Below are positions 8,780 to 17,923 of a stretch of 64,000 bases of DNA, in pieces. The position numbers were made by a program, and so were the translations under genes. The notes below the pieces were generated by a model, which searched no databases, was not told the origin of the DNA, and was given only the letters and a program-made list of their open reading frames with translations. This DNA is from Oscillatoriaceae cyanobacterium Prado104 (lineage in GTDB: Bacteria; Cyanobacteriota; Cyanobacteriia; Cyanobacteriales; Microcoleaceae): NCBI GenBank assembly GCA_025454405.1, contig JALOON010000018.1, positions 110,111-174,110 of the forward strand. Direction: 5' to 3'. Positions within the stretch are counted from its first letter, which is position 1. Every line of letters begins with the position of its first letter.

Positions 8780-10702
8780 ATGTCCGAATCTACCAACCTC
8801 ACCAGAAGCGCCAGCCAAATCAACATCGGCAATGTCAATATCGGTAACTTCCAAGTAGGCAGCATCAGCGGGACTAAATACAATGACTTGAATGCTAACG
8901 GCCGCCCCGATGCCGGCGAAGTTCCGCTTCCCAATTGGCAAATCTACCTCGACATCAACAATAACGGCAGGCTGGAATTTAACGAACCGAACACCTTCAC
9001 TAATGCCCAAGGCAATTACATTTTCGTCAATTTGCCGCCGGGTAGTTACCAAGTACGGGAAGTCCAGCAGCCTAACTTCCGTCAAACTACAGCCAACCCC
9101 GCACCGATCGCAATTACTAGCGGTGCAAATGTTACTAATATCAATTTTGGCAATCAATTTTTTGCAGGGACGATCGCGGGTACAAAATTCAACGATATTA
9201 ACAGCAATGCTGTCCGAGATCCGGGGGAACCACCGCTTGCTAACTGGCAAATTTACCTCGACCTCAACCGCAATAACAGGTTAGACGGCGGCGAACCTTT
9301 TACTTTTACAAACCCTCAAGGTAATTATGCTTTTGTCAACATCCCGGCAGATACTTATCAGGTAAGGGAAGTTCAGCAACCGGGTTTTCGCCGAACTACG
9401 CCGAATCCGGGGCCGGTGAACGTGACTCCCGGTGGCATTGCGGGCAATGTTAATTTTGGCAATGTGTTTTTTGTCGGCAGCATCAGCGGACTCAAATTTA
9501 ACGACCTCAACGCCAACAGCATTCGGGATGCGACGGACCCGCCGCTGGCCAACTGGCAAATTTACATCGATATCAACGGCAACGGGCGACTGGATATTGG
9601 CGAACCGAATACTTTTACTAACCCGCAGGGCGACTACACTTTTGGTAATGTTTCTCCCGGCCGCTATTTGGTGAGGGAAGTTTTGCAGCCCGGATGGATA
9701 CAGACAACGCAAAATCCAGGTCCGATCGACATTACGGGCAATACTAACGCTGTTGGTGTCAATTTCGGCAACAATTTGCCCACCGGCAGCATCAGCGGTT
9801 TCAAGTTTAACGACCTCAACGCTAACGGTATCAACGAACCGACGGAACCGAGAGTTGCTAACTGGCCGATTTATCTGGACCTCAACGGCAATAACAGGTT
9901 AGACGGTAACGAACCTTCAGCGTTAACGAATGCCCAAGGCAATTTCTCTTTTATTAACTTGCCCCAAGGCACTTATTTAGTCAGGGAATTGCCGCAACCG
10001 GGATTCCGCCAAACTACGCCAAATCCGACTCCCATTACTGTGGGCAACGGTACTAACGCTACTAATCTCAGCTTTGGCAACGTGTTGGTAACGGGGACAA
10101 TTAGTGGCGTTAAATTCAACGATTTTAACGCTAACGGCCGCTTAGATCCGGGGGAACCGCCGATCGCGAATACCCAAATTTACATTGACCTCAATAACAA
10201 CAGCAATTTAGATCCAGGGGAAGCTAGTACCTTCAGCGATTTTCAAGGAAACTACAGTTTCCGCAACGTTCCGGTAGGTACTTACGTGCTGCGGGAGGTA
10301 ACTCAACCCGGTTTCATTCAAACTACTGCACCTGCGATCGTAACTGTTTCTGCAGGAAATCAAGCCAGCAGCATCGACCTGCTGACGGGAGATGCAGCAG
10401 GTAGGTCGGCCCAATCTTTAAGCGACCCCCTGGCGGATGGGGGCAGTGATTTAACCGAGATACCTGCCAGCGTTGCCGATAGTTTGCTGTTGGGTGGGGA
10501 TCTTGGCACTTATCAAATTAGGGGTGTTTCGATCGATCGACAAGTGGCAAATTTAACCAATATTCCTGAGATGGGGCAACAGAATCCCAGCAGGCAGCCG
10601 AATGCAGAAATCAGCCAATTTGTCAATACAAATGAATTAATTAATTCAGCGATCGCGCGATCGGATAGTGTAGGGAAGGTTCAAGATTTTCGATTGTTTT
10701 AA
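8780..10702 (+). CDS. SdrD B-like repeat protein with five EF-hand-like domains
   Basis: The 640-residue protein consists of five consecutive domains of about 102 residues related to SdrD/Cna B-type domains, followed by a unique tail of about 120 residues. Each domain opens with a calcium-loop-like motif (KYNDLNANGRPDAGE), has a second loop about 20 residues later (YLDINNNGRLEFNEP), then TNAQGNYxFxNLPxGxYxVRE and ends FGN. Such domains bind calcium and stiffen cell-surface proteins. No Sec signal, LPXTG or membrane segment is present, so export, if any, must be unconventional. The frame opens at TTG 8705; ATG 8780 (MSESTNLTR) is the likelier start. A relative follows directly downstream, which suggests duplication. 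Confidence 0.85.
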   Translation: MSESTNLTRSASQINIGNVNIGNFQVGSISGTKYNDLNANGRPDAGEVPLPNWQIYLDINNNGRLEFNEPNTFTNAQGNYIFVNLPPGSYQVREVQQPNFRQTTANPAPIAITSGANVTNINFGNQFFAGTIAGTKFNDINSNAVRDPGEPPLANWQIYLDLNRNNRLDGGEPFTFTNPQGNYAFVNIPADTYQVREVQQPGFRRTTPNPGPVNVTPGGIAGNVNFGNVFFVGSISGLKFNDLNANSIRDATDPPLANWQIYIDINGNGRLDIGEPNTFTNPQGDYTFGNVSPGRYLVREVLQPGWIQTTQNPGPIDITGNTNAVGVNFGNNLPTGSISGFKFNDLNANGINEPTEPRVANWPIYLDLNGNNRLDGNEPSALTNAQGNFSFINLPQGTYLVRELPQPGFRQTTPNPTPITVGNGTNATNLSFGNVLVTGTISGVKFNDFNANGRLDPGEPPIANTQIYIDLNNNSNLDPGEASTFSDFQGNYSFRNVPVGTYVLREVTQPGFIQTTAPAIVTVSAGNQASSIDLLTGDAAGRSAQSLSDPLADGGSDLTEIPASVADSLLLGGDLGTYQIRGVSIDRQVANLTNIPEMGQQNPSRQPNAEISQFVNTNELINSAIARSDSVGKVQDFRLF

Positions 10703-10981
10703 CAGGTGCTGGTGCAAACAGCAGGCAGCCAACAGCAACAAGGGCGATCGACAAGATTCGGGTAGCGAGCTGAAATTGCCACAGCTATTCAAAACCTGAT
10801 ATAATCTGCTGCGACAAAGCTTGAGCAATCCTGATGTTAAATGAGGAACATTCAAGTGATTGTAAACGTATGTATGATCGAGTAGCGATCGCCAGTAACT
10901 AGCAGCAGCTAATTGCCGATCGACAAAGTGATACAGTAGCCTGTAGCTTACGTAGATTTAGGTGTGAAGGAACAGACAATC

Positions 10982-13378
10982 ATGGCAGAAGAATTAGTAG
11001 CTAGTCAGGTAACTCCTGTCCTACCCCCAGTCGTGTTACCGCCAACCGTCATTTTTGGTAACGCTCCTGCAGGTATCCGGGGTATTAAGTATAACGACCT
11101 GAACCGCAACGGCAGACAAGATACAGGCGAACCGGGAATCCCCAACGTCCAAATCTTTATTGACACCAATAACAACGGCACTCGCGACGGAAATGAACCA
11201 TCAACGTTGACGAACGCCTCCGGAAACTTCGCATTTCCCGGCTTGAACCCAGGCACCTATGTTGTCAGGGAAATCCCGCCTGCAAATTTCAGTCCGACAA
11301 CTCCCAACCCAGTCATAGTAAACCTCACCGGCATTGATGCCAGTATTTCGTTCGGTAATGCTACTGGTGGCGGTCAAATTATTGGATGTAAATACCTCGA
11401 CGTAGATAATGACGGCTTCCGAGACGGGACAGAACCCCCGATGCAAAACGTCAGAATCTTTATCGATTCCAACAACAACGGTCAGTTAGATACGGGGGAA
11501 CCCACTACCTTAACCGATAGAAACGGCGAGTACCGATTCAGCAATTTAGCGCCTGGACTGTACCGGATTCGGGAAGAGCGAGCCAACGGACCGAGAACTG
11601 AACCTTTAGAAAGAGATTTTCCCCAAAGCACTCCCCCCGGCAGCATCCCCCTGCTCGACATTAACCTCGGCCTCAACGAAATCTGGGCTTGCGCTCAAGT
11701 CGGCAACACTCCGCTATACGAAATCCCGGTCTTCAAATTTCGGGACGACAACGGCAACGGCAGACAAGACGCAGGCGAAATTCCTCTCCAAGGCATCCCG
11801 TTCATCATCGATTTGAACCGGAACGGCAGGACAGATGTGGGCGAACCACGGGTCTTAACAGGTGCTGACGGCAGGGCTACCTTCAGAGATTTGAAAGCTG
11901 GCAGTTACTCGGTATTGGAAACCTTTGAAATACCAATTCCGCAACAGCCGCCAATTGCAACTACTGACAACCCGGTAGAAGTAACCGCCCCCGGAGCCCG
12001 TTCCCGCCAGCAGGGAACGCTACCTTTCCGAGTCGCCGATGCAACAGTTCCAGGCGGCCAGCGGATTGTGTCGGCCAACTTCCCGCCCCCAGTCCCGCCA
12101 GTCAACCCAGAACCGTCTGTTTTCTTCACTCCGATTACGGTCAATCCAGCCACCGGTGCGGTCGGGAATACTCGCCCCAACATCACGGTATTCAAATACA
12201 ACGATAAGAATGCTAACGGTCGTTACGAACCGAGCAACACTCCTCGGGAAGGCCCGATTTCAGGTGTCAGGGTCTACATTGATGCCAACGATAACGGTGC
12301 CCTCGATACGGGAGAACAGTCAGCACTAACTAATACTGACGGTCGCGCTGCCTTCACCAACTTGCCAGCAGGCAATTATGTAGTTCGGGAAGTGGTGCCG
12401 AACGGTTTTAGTCCGACTACTGCAGCTCGGGTGCAGTTCAACCTTGCTAACCAAGATGCCAACGTCGTCTTTGGCAACACCCCTAACAGCCGGATCACCG
12501 GATGCAAATTCCAAGACATCAACGGCAACGGCTACCGAGACGGTTTTGAAGCGCCGATTCCAGGGGTGACTATCTTCCTCGACAACAATGGCAACAACGC
12601 CCTCGATGCCGGAGAACAGACGAGCGTTAGCGATCAGTTCGGCCGCTGGAGTTTTGGCAATTTGGCTCCCGGTGTTTACCGAGTTCGGGAAGTTGTGCCT
12701 GCAAATTCTTTCCAAACTACTCAACAACTGGATGTGGTTCTGGGCGCAAACCAAACGTTTAGTTGCGCTTTGGTAGGCAACGGTCAGTTCTTTACTTTAA
12801 GAGTTCCCAAGTTCCGGGACGACAACCGCAACGGCGTTCAAGATGCGGGCGAGCCTCCTTTGGAGAACATCCCGTTCACCTTGGATTTGAACCGGAACGG
12901 TCGCTTTGATGCTGCTACGGAACCCCTTGCCAGAACTGATGCTACGGGTATTGCCACGTTCACCAATTTAGCGCCGGGAACCTACTCGGTATTGGAAGTT
13001 TTCAACGATCCTAACGTTCCCAACCCGTTCCCGATTCCGACAGGTCCGAACCCCGTTACTTTCACGGTGCCGGGACCGAATGCTTCTGTAACGCCGATCG
13101 TTACCAATGCTACAAGAACGGCTGCTAGCGTCGACGAAGAGCAGGAGGATCCGCTGCTGAATGGCGGTCGTTTGTCTGCTTCGCAAGTAGGCAGCACTGA
13201 GACTGATTACAGCTCGATCGTCGTCTCTGACAAACCTGGTGCTGGTAACATTGTTGACTTCAAACAGTCCCCAGAATCGGCCACTCCTCCTGTTGTTGAC
13301 TTCGACAAGTTGAAAGCCTCCACCTATGATTTAGTTGCATCGTTTACGGCACAGAACCAAAACAATAAATGGCTGTAG
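10982..13378 (+). CDS. SdrD B-like repeat protein, duplicated three-domain module
   Basis: The 798-residue protein has six SdrD-B-type domains with paired calcium-loop-like motifs. The domains form an A-B-C-A-B-C order. A types carry KYND and end VVRE, B types carry GCKxxD and end RIRE/RVRE, and C types carry PxFKFRDDN or VPKFRDDN with IPF...DLNRNGR and end SVLE. A tail of about 85 residues ends NNKWL. It has no signal peptide or anchor. ATG 10982 is preferred over GTG 10964 because GAAGGA at 10967-10972 is a suitable ribosome-binding site. A terminator follows. It is probably a surface or extracellular-matrix component, by analogy only. Confidence 0.85.
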   Translation: MAEELVASQVTPVLPPVVLPPTVIFGNAPAGIRGIKYNDLNRNGRQDTGEPGIPNVQIFIDTNNNGTRDGNEPSTLTNASGNFAFPGLNPGTYVVREIPPANFSPTTPNPVIVNLTGIDASISFGNATGGGQIIGCKYLDVDNDGFRDGTEPPMQNVRIFIDSNNNGQLDTGEPTTLTDRNGEYRFSNLAPGLYRIREERANGPRTEPLERDFPQSTPPGSIPLLDINLGLNEIWACAQVGNTPLYEIPVFKFRDDNGNGRQDAGEIPLQGIPFIIDLNRNGRTDVGEPRVLTGADGRATFRDLKAGSYSVLETFEIPIPQQPPIATTDNPVEVTAPGARSRQQGTLPFRVADATVPGGQRIVSANFPPPVPPVNPEPSVFFTPITVNPATGAVGNTRPNITVFKYNDKNANGRYEPSNTPREGPISGVRVYIDANDNGALDTGEQSALTNTDGRAAFTNLPAGNYVVREVVPNGFSPTTAARVQFNLANQDANVVFGNTPNSRITGCKFQDINGNGYRDGFEAPIPGVTIFLDNNGNNALDAGEQTSVSDQFGRWSFGNLAPGVYRVREVVPANSFQTTQQLDVVLGANQTFSCALVGNGQFFTLRVPKFRDDNRNGVQDAGEPPLENIPFTLDLNRNGRFDAATEPLARTDATGIATFTNLAPGTYSVLEVFNDPNVPNPFPIPTGPNPVTFTVPGPNASVTPIVTNATRTAASVDEEQEDPLLNGGRLSASQVGSTETDYSSIVVSDKPGAGNIVDFKQSPESATPPVVDFDKLKASTYDLVASFTAQNQNNKWL

Positions 13379-13465
13379 GGCGCTACAACTTCGACTCCGC
13401 CGTTGAATGTTGATTTGAGTCTGTAGTTTGAGACTCGACAATTAGCGTTTAACTGTTTTTAAACT

Positions 13466-13497
13466 GCACGTCAAATTGTTTTTTTGGCGTGCTTTTT
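13466..13497 (+). terminator. Rho-independent terminator after the repeat-protein gene
   Basis: The stem GCACGTC pairs with GGCGTGC (one T-G pair), with a 13-base T-rich loop, followed by five T residues, about 90 bases after the stop. Confidence 0.7.
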
Positions 13498-13633
13498 ACT
13501 GTTGTGATGTTAATAACAAGCTGTTAGGAGGTCCAAACTATCTTTAGTAGTAGGGTGCGATCGACTAAAAGAAAGATTCGGGCGATCGAAAAAACCTTTA
13601 TCTATGGAAATAGAACGTAGAGGAATTATTGAT

Positions 13634-14494
13634 ATGCCAACCCAACAACAAACCAATCCGGCTCAACATCAAGAACAGCAACCGGGTATTGAATCCGAGA
13701 TGACGCCGCAACCTCAATCCTTAGCATCCGAATATCGCGGTAGTGACAAATTGCGCGGCAAAGTAGCGCTAATTACGGGCGGAGATAGCGGTATCGGGCG
13801 GGCGGTGGCGCTCGCATTTGCCAAAGAAGGCGCAGATGTAGCGATCGGTTATCTCAATGAAGATGCAGATGCTCAAAAGACTAAAAGGGCGATCGAACAA
13901 CAAGGCTGCCGCTGCTTAACAATTGCGGGCGATATCGGCGAAGAAAGCACCTGTCAAAACCTGGTAGAACAAACAGTAAAAGAATTCGGACACCTCGATA
14001 TTCTCGTCAACAACGCGGCCGAACAACACCCGCAAGAAAGCATCGAAGACATCAGTGCCGAACAATTGGAGCGCACTTTCCGCACCAATATTTTCTCAAT
14101 GTTTTACCTTACAAAAGCCGCTCTCAAATACCTCCAAGAGGGCAGTACGATTATCAATACTACCTCTGTTACTGCCTACAAAGGCAACCAACAATTGTTA
14201 GATTACTCTTCGACAAAAGGGGCGATCGTGGCTTTTACCCGCTCTTTATCCCAGAGTTTAGCTGAGAAAGGAATTCGCGTTAATGGAGTTGCCCCCGGCC
14301 CGATTTGGACGCCTCTAATTCCTGCAACTTTCCCTGAAGAAAAAGTCGCAACTTTTGGTGCGGATACGCCTTTGGGACGGCCCGGACAGCCCGATGAAGT
14401 TGCTCCCAGTTACGTGTTTTTAGCTTCCAAAGATTCATCTTACATGACCGGTCAAATTTTGCATCCCAATGGCGGCTCTGTGGTTAACGGTTAG
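13634..14494 (+). CDS. SDR family oxidoreductase (YhdF/YhxC-like)
   Basis: This is a 286-residue classical short-chain dehydrogenase. The cofactor loop is ITGGDSGIGRAVALAF, the NNAAEQHP segment replaces the usual NNAG, the catalytic serine is in NTTSVTAYKGN, and the catalytic Tyr-Lys pair is in YSSTKGAIVAF. The Gln/Pro-rich N-terminal leader of about 45 residues before the Rossmann fold is typical of the stress-associated Gram-positive YhdF/YhxC and E. coli YghA group. The ATG at 13634 has an AGAGG element upstream; 13604 is an alternative. Substrate unknown. It is not linked to its neighbours. Confidence 0.88.
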   Translation: MPTQQQTNPAQHQEQQPGIESEMTPQPQSLASEYRGSDKLRGKVALITGGDSGIGRAVALAFAKEGADVAIGYLNEDADAQKTKRAIEQQGCRCLTIAGDIGEESTCQNLVEQTVKEFGHLDILVNNAAEQHPQESIEDISAEQLERTFRTNIFSMFYLTKAALKYLQEGSTIINTTSVTAYKGNQQLLDYSSTKGAIVAFTRSLSQSLAEKGIRVNGVAPGPIWTPLIPATFPEEKVATFGADTPLGRPGQPDEVAPSYVFLASKDSSYMTGQILHPNGGSVVNG

Positions 14495-14514
14495 AAAGAC
14501 AGTTGGTAAGGAGT

Positions 14515-14678
14515 TTTGAGTTTTGAATTTTGAGTTTTGAGTTAAAGTCATAAAGGGGATTACTCGTTACCAGGCTGTGCCTGGTAACGCAGATCTGGAG
14601 GCTCTGCCTCCCGTTTCGATGTTTCCAGGCGAGGCAGAGCCTCGCAGACCTGGGTTCCCAGGCACAGCCTGGGAACCC
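14515..14678. repeat. Heptamer TTTGAGT run and palindromic repeat cluster
   Basis: 14515-14543 carries repeats of GAGTTTT. 14565-14589 is the palindrome CGTTACCAGGC...GCCTGGTAACG. A related palindrome GGGTTCCCAGGC...GCCTGGGAACCC lies at 14652-14678, and in between are GAGGCTCTGCCTC and GAGGCAGAGCCTC units. This is a nested set of short hairpins of the dispersed type seen in many cyanobacteria. No coding potential. Confidence 0.7.
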
Positions 14679-14705
14679 GTGAAATATGAAGAAGTTTCAG
14701 AAAAA

Positions 14706-14778
14706 TCGGCAGTGCAGGAGTTGAACCTGCCTGAGGCGAATTATGAGTTCGCTGCCTAAACCGCTCGGCCAACTGCCG
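14706..14778 (-). tRNA. tRNA with anticodon CAU, probably tRNA-Ile2 (or Met)
   Basis: The minus strand folds into a full 73-base cloverleaf. The acceptor is CGGCAGT/ACTGCCG with discriminator A, the D stem GCC/GGC, the anticodon stem GCGAA/TTCGC with loop CTCATAA, a 5-base variable loop, and the T arm GCAGG-TTCAACT-CCTGC. The anticodon is CAU. The stem lacks the three G-C pairs of the initiator. The architecture (TG, three-pair D stem, AACTCATAATT) resembles plastid trnI-CAU, in which C34 is modified to lysidine. CCA is not encoded. Amino-acid identity is less certain than the tRNA call itself. Confidence 0.9.
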
Positions 14779-14957
14779 TAAAGTTGGTTTTTTGATTATA
14801 ACTTAAATCACATTATAACACAATTTGCCAGTCCGTGTTAAAACTAGATAACCAGAATCACAATTTTTTATTTGCTGACTCTCGATCGCCCTTAGTCCCG
14901 AGCTGCGGTCGATCGGTCGCATCCAGCAGTTTCTACAATTTGGCATAAAAACAGGCA

Positions 14958-15650
14958 ATGGTACTGAATTCAACGGTAGTGCTAACTCTGATGTTGCTGA
15001 CTCTAATGTTCGGAGCTGGCTTGACGAGTTCTGTGTGGGGATTTTCTTTAGGTCGCGAAGCATTGAAAGGAACTACTCAACCCGACGTGCGCCCCACCAA
15101 CAGCAATACAGGTGGCAAACAAGCAAATCCGACCAGCAAAGACCAAGTGAGCATTTTGAAAGAAAAAGACATTCTCAAAAGTGTCAAAGCGCGGATGGAG
15201 GGTCGAGATCCGGAAAAAATTGCTCAAACGACTGCCAAAACAGACAAAGCTAGCTCTAAACCATCCCAAGCCAAAAAATCAGCCGGCTCGCAAAACGCTA
15301 GCGCCAAGTTTCCCCTGAACAGCAAGGACGGCGGAGTAACTTTAGAAGTGAGCGCGGCCAGCCAGCGCGGCAGCTCGTTGCTGCTAGATGTGAGCCTAAA
15401 AAATGAAGGCTCCCAAGCTGTCAGGTTTCTGTACAGCTTCTTGAACGTCACCGACAGCCAAGGACGGGCTCTGAGCGCTAGCGCCGAGGATTTGCCAGGA
15501 GAACTGCCACCCAACGGACAGATTTATTACGGTACAGTCAGCATTCCCTCAGCTTTAGTGGAAAATTCCAAAGAAATTTCACTGACTCTGACAGATTATC
15601 CCGGTCAAAAACTTCAGTTGCAAATATCGGGAATTCCCGTCGCGAAGTAA
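14958..15650 (+). CDS. Secreted or membrane-anchored conserved hypothetical protein
   Basis: The 230-residue protein begins with a strong hydrophobic signal/anchor segment (residues 6-30, ending near SSVWGFSLG). A Lys/Ser/Ala-rich, low-complexity linker to about residue 118 follows, then a C-terminal domain of about 110 residues with alternating beta-strand character (GVTLEVSAASQRGSSLLLDV to LQISGIPVAK). The tail looks like an immunoglobulin-like fold that mentions no catalytic motif. I do not recognise the family. It probably acts in the periplasm or on the outer face of the membrane. Confidence 0.7.
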   Translation: MVLNSTVVLTLMLLTLMFGAGLTSSVWGFSLGREALKGTTQPDVRPTNSNTGGKQANPTSKDQVSILKEKDILKSVKARMEGRDPEKIAQTTAKTDKASSKPSQAKKSAGSQNASAKFPLNSKDGGVTLEVSAASQRGSSLLLDVSLKNEGSQAVRFLYSFLNVTDSQGRALSASAEDLPGELPPNGQIYYGTVSIPSALVENSKEISLTLTDYPGQKLQLQISGIPVAK

Positions 15651-15856
15651 GAGCAAAAAAACAAAAATGGTTGCCCCTGTTGTATTCGTTTTGGGGGAAT
15701 TTTCAATTATTTTAGCTGGCTGCAGTGGAGGCAGAACCTCCCGATTATTTTTAGAGCTGGGCCGGGAAAGCTTTTCCTGGTCGGGCTTTGCCATTTTTAC
15801 GGCGATTGGTACTAAATTCGGGTTGCTTGCGCCCAACAGGAGGTGTCAAGCTAATT

Positions 15857-15951
15857 TCCCCCTCTCTCCCCCTCTCCCCCTCTCTCTCTCCCTCTCCCCC
15901 CCTCCCCCCCTCTCCCCCTCTCCCCCTCTCCCCCTCTACCCCTCTTCAACA
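15857..15951. repeat. CT-rich low-complexity tract
   Basis: About 95 bases are composed almost only of CCCCCTCT-type units. It lies just upstream of the CNNM/CorC gene. A 113-residue frame crosses it but is an artefact of composition. Confidence 0.9.
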
Positions 15952-16000
15952 ATCCTGCAGTTTTTAACCAGAATTTTCTACCTCTTGGAGATGGCAAGCG

Positions 16001-17449
16001 ATGGCTGAGTTGTCCGCGATGGTTTGGACAGACGTGCTGTCCCGGTTGCTGTCAGTCATGTTACTGATTGCGATCAATGCTTTTTTCGTGGCGGCTGAGT
16101 TTTCGATGGTGACGGTGCGGCGGTCGAGGATCAATCAGTTAGTTGAAGCGGGGGACGTTCCAGCTCAAACAGTGCAATCTTTGCAGCAAAGTATCGAACG
16201 TTTGCTCTCGACAATGCAGTTGGGAATTACTCTTTCTAGTTTAGCTCTTGGCTGGATAGGGGAAGATACGATCGCCGTGTTAGTTCAAACTTCGATCGCT
16301 TCTTTACCGCTGCCAAATTATCTTAAAGAGTCGATCGCCCATTCTGTAGGTATATCGATAGTAACTTTTTTCTTGCTAGCTTACCTGCAAATCGTCTTCG
16401 GCGAACTCGCACCAAAATCTATTGCTTTGCTTTATTCCGAACAGTTAGCTAGAGGTTTAGGTCCTCTGATTTCCAGCCTCGCTCATTTGGTCAATCCGTT
16501 TATTTGGTTGCTCGATAGATCGACCCGCTTGCTGTTGCGGCTGACCGGCTTTGAATACGGCGCGACGCACAGGCCCGTTACTCCCGAAGAATTGCAGTTA
16601 ATTATCGCTACTTCGAGCGAGTCCAGCGGTTTGCAAGCGGAAGAACGAGAACTGCTCAACAACGTGTTTGAATTTGGCGAAGTTTGCGTAGCAGAAGTGA
16701 TGGTGCCGCGACCGAATATTGCAGTACTTTCCAAGACTGCTACTTTCCAAAATTTGCTGGCGGAAGTTGCGCTTTCCAATCATTCTCGCTATCCCGTTAC
16801 GGGCGATTCTTTGGACGATATTATCGGGATTATTGACTTCAAACAGCTTGCCAAACCTTTAGCTGAAGGTTTGCTGTTTCCCGATACGCCAATTGTCAGT
16901 TGGATGCGTCCGGTGAGGTTTGTGCCGGAGATGATGGTGTTGGGAGAACTGTTGCCTTTGATGCAGCGGGAGGCGGAAGAAATTGCGATCGTAGTTGATG
17001 AATTTGGGGGCATTTCGGGATTGGTAACGCTGAGGGATTTGATTGCGGAAATTATCGGTCGCACTTACGAATCTCCTGATAGCGAAGAAATTGCTTTGCA
17101 AGTATTGGACGATCGCACTTTTTTAGTGCAAGCGCAGTTAAATGTAGATGATGTGAATCAAATATTGCATTTGGATTTGCCGGTAACTGACGAATACCAA
17201 ACTATCGGCGGTTTGTTGAGCTATCATTTGCAAAAAATGCCTGAGGTTGGGGAAGTTTGGCGCACAGAAAATGCCGAACTTAAGCTTGTTTCTGCGTGCG
17301 GTCCGAGGTTGGATCAAATTCAAATTTGTTTGCTGTCAGGAACAGCGGACGATGAAGATTTGAGGGAAGTTCCAGAAGTCAAAGGGGAAGTTGGAGAGAA
17401 AGAGCCATCTAATAGCGGCTTGAAAGGTGTGGCGAAATTTGATAGTTAA
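16001..17449 (+). CDS. CNNM/CorC-HlyC family membrane protein (DUF21, CBS pair)
   Basis: The 482-residue protein has the standard order: an N-terminal DUF21/CNNM transmembrane domain (about residues 8-200), a tandem CBS pair (about 215-345, with ELLNNVFEFGEVCVAEVMVP at its entry), and a C-terminal CorC_HlyC domain (about 360-445, TIGGLLSYHLQKMPEVGE). Members are linked to magnesium/cobalt efflux or homeostasis; the old name hemolysin is misleading. The ATG at 16001 is preceded by GGAG at 15987-15990. It appears monocistronic. Confidence 0.9.
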   Translation: MAELSAMVWTDVLSRLLSVMLLIAINAFFVAAEFSMVTVRRSRINQLVEAGDVPAQTVQSLQQSIERLLSTMQLGITLSSLALGWIGEDTIAVLVQTSIASLPLPNYLKESIAHSVGISIVTFFLLAYLQIVFGELAPKSIALLYSEQLARGLGPLISSLAHLVNPFIWLLDRSTRLLLRLTGFEYGATHRPVTPEELQLIIATSSESSGLQAEERELLNNVFEFGEVCVAEVMVPRPNIAVLSKTATFQNLLAEVALSNHSRYPVTGDSLDDIIGIIDFKQLAKPLAEGLLFPDTPIVSWMRPVRFVPEMMVLGELLPLMQREAEEIAIVVDEFGGISGLVTLRDLIAEIIGRTYESPDSEEIALQVLDDRTFLVQAQLNVDDVNQILHLDLPVTDEYQTIGGLLSYHLQKMPEVGEVWRTENAELKLVSACGPRLDQIQICLLSGTADDEDLREVPEVKGEVGEKEPSNSGLKGVAKFDS

Positions 17450-17923
17450 TATTGAGATTGATTTGAGATTCAAGTGAGATTGACAGGGCGATCGAAATAA
17501 TGGTAATGTTATAAAAGGATGCGTGCGGTCTCAAATCCAATATAGGTAACAGGAAACAAAAGATTCACAATTTAAATGCAAAACAGCTTATGACTGCTAT
17601 AGTATCGAAATAATGAGTTTCTCTTCTCTTTCCCCGATCTCTCTGAGTTCTCTGCGGTGTAATAAAATTAAGCAAAGCGAGTTTGCAATCGAAAACAGTC
17701 AATAGAACTAAAGTTTTTACTACAAACTTAATTTAATTTTTAACATTTAATTAGGGCTTGCTGAAAAACTCTTTCATCATTGTTAATCGAAAAGTTCCGG
17801 AGTTTCAAAGTGAATCAATTGCTCGCGTTGGAACTTCGATCCCTGAAAACTCAGACATTTTTCTGTTCCCTGTTCCCTGTTCCCTATTCCCTATCCTTAG
17901 CAGAAGACTCCCACCAGCAAGCC
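17450..17923. other. Intergenic region with GTTCCCT heptamer repeats
   Basis: These 474 bases lie between convergent genes. The only structure I see is a short tandem array of the heptamer GTTCCCT/ATTCCCT at about 17866-17897. No convincing gene is present; the reading frame beginning at 17758 is broken up by the repeat and has no ribosome-binding site. Confidence 0.5.

Noticed and set aside
15667..16008. 113-residue open frame
   Set aside because: It crosses the CT-rich tract, so its second half is Pro/Leu/Ser low complexity; no ribosome-binding site.
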